NCBI RefSeq assembly: GCF_000238315.3
Contig: NZ_CP011925.1
Span: 930,001 to 994,000 of the forward strand
Origin: Pseudoalteromonas piscicida
GTDB lineage: Bacteria; Pseudomonadota; Gammaproteobacteria; Enterobacterales; Alteromonadaceae
Direction of reading: 5' to 3'
DNA: 64,000 bases
In this document: piece after piece, positions 63,402 to 64,000 of the stretch
Layout: every line of letters begins with the position of its first letter
Numbering within the stretch: the first letter of the stretch is position 1
Notes under the pieces: model-generated
The model's database searches: none
Told to the model about the DNA's origin: nothing
What the model saw: the letters and a program-made list of their open reading frames with translations, nothing else
Translations under genes and position numbers: made by a program

Positions 63402-64000
63402 ATGCATCAGATCCAATCAATAAAAAAAGCAAGCTTAATTACCGCTATTAAAACCCCTTACACAATGGCGGGTGAAATTGACTTAGATACTTACGACAAG
63501 CTAGTCGAAGCGCAAATAGCAGGCGGTGTCGATGGTATTGTTGTCGGTGGCACCACAGGTGAAGGCCAACTGATGAATTGGGAAGAGCACTTAATGCTCA
63601 TTGCCCATTCTGCGAATAAATTTGGTGATAAATTGCTCATTGTTGGTAACACTGGCAGCAATAACACCAGAGAAGCAAAAAAAGCGACTGAATATGGGTT
63701 TGCATCAGGTATGCACTGTGCATTACAAATAAACCCGTATTATGGTAAAACCTCAATTACCGGTGTGAAGGCACACTTGAAAGAAGTCTTGGAAATCGGT
63801 CCTGGCTTTATTTACAATGTGCCCGGCAGAACGGGACAAGATATTACGCCTGATATTATAGAGCCGCTGGCCAGCCACAAGCATTTTGTTGGTATGAAAG
63901 AATGTGCGGGTGATGAGCGTATCGCGCACTATGAAGCGAAAGGCATTGCGTGTTGGTCAGGTAACGATGATCAAGCCCACGATAGCCGTCATAACAGCCA
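63402..64000 (+). CDS. dapA: 4-hydroxy-tetrahydrodipicolinate synthase, plant-like type (3' truncated)
   Basis: Condenses pyruvate with aspartate semialdehyde in lysine and diaminopimelate synthesis. About 199 codons are present and the gene runs off the right edge. Motifs: VVGGTTGEGQLMNWEEH, GNTGSNNTREA, the catalytic Tyr in FIYNVPGRTGQD, and the Schiff-base Lys in VGMKECAG. The stretches INPYYGKTSITG and WSGNDDQAHDSR resemble plant enzymes more than the E. coli DapA. The ATG with GAAAGACC upstream is used; in-frame ATGs at 63369 and 63360 have poorer sites. Confidence 0.88.
   Translation, partial: MHQIQSIKKASLITAIKTPYTMAGEIDLDTYDKLVEAQIAGGVDGIVVGGTTGEGQLMNWEEHLMLIAHSANKFGDKLLIVGNTGSNNTREAKKATEYGFASGMHCALQINPYYGKTSITGVKAHLKEVLEIGPGFIYNVPGRTGQDITPDIIEPLASHKHFVGMKECAGDERIAHYEAKGIACWSGNDDQAHDSRHNS

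Overview
The window looks like a chromosomal segment of a marine gammaproteobacterium of the Alteromonadales, most probably Pseudoalteromonas. The evidence is the moderate-to-low GC content, the many secreted peptidases with C-terminal accessory domains (M28 with PPC repeats, S8 with PKD and chitin-binding-like modules, M16, basic-secretory-protein peptidases), the large TonB-dependent receptors, and small families typical of this order (DUF2986, DUF6279, DUF6058, VF530, TIGR02647). No rRNA, tRNA, CRISPR array, prophage or complete insertion sequence is visible. The genus is an inference; no search was run.

Layout. 0-1.5 kb: the 3' part of a secreted M28 aminopeptidase. 1.6-7.3 kb: a C4-dicarboxylate module, with a DctB/DctD-type two-component pair, a textbook -24/-12 sigma-54 promoter with an upstream palindrome, a porin interrupted by one in-frame stop, and a DASS symporter. 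7.4-13.5 kb: an aldehyde dehydrogenase, a VOC protein, DUF2986, a Sel1-repeat protein, a DUF6279 lipoprotein and a DCC/SDR/flavin-reductase operon. 13.6-21.1 kb: ppc, a SpoIIAA-like protein behind a possible Fur-controlled promoter, cdd, udp, DUF2189 and an arginase-family ureohydrolase. 21.3-25.6 kb: a nonsense-interrupted periplasmic binding protein, small conserved genes, and hmgA-maiA (tyrosine/homogentisate catabolism) divergent from a MarR regulator, with a perfect palindromic operator between them.

25.8-33.6 kb: an S1/P1 nuclease with an Oar-like TonB-dependent receptor, an overlapping pair (membrane-anchored PhnD-like binding protein plus a two-TM protein with a cytoplasmic domain), and a 5'-nucleotidase lipoprotein. 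Together these suggest nucleic-acid or phosphorus scavenging with its own sensor. 33.6-42.3 kb: MAPEG, an M16 peptidase lipoprotein, a GNAT, pqiABC and a thioesterase. 42.5-48.9 kb: dnaK-dnaJ behind a sigma-32 promoter, ybaK, and a FadE-type acyl-CoA dehydrogenase with a FadR-like site over its ribosome-binding region. 49.3-54.5 kb: a phosphotransferase-EamA pair, an S8 peptidase with paired inverted repeats in its leader, an orphan sugar-type binding protein and a cytochrome b562 homologue.

54.7-61.4 kb is the best candidate for an undescribed system. Two paralogous secreted peptidases of the basic-secretory-protein family (HExxH; discoidin-like, PKD-like and peptidase domains) flank a 942-residue TonB-dependent receptor. 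Three copies of a LacI-like palindrome, GGAACGTTCC or a one-base variant, sit before the first peptidase and twice before the receptor. One copy lies immediately downstream of a strong TTGACA/CATAAT promoter. I read this as a repressor-controlled locus for capture and cleavage of a glycoprotein or peptide, probably induced by a sugar. 61.4-64 kb: zinc-independent ribosomal proteins L31/L36 behind a palindrome, a hypothetical gene, DUF6058 and the 5' part of a dapA that resembles the plant-type enzyme.

Two copies of a MITE-like intergenic repeat (18.63-18.82 kb and 49.01-49.17 kb) share an identical 15-base core in opposite orientation.
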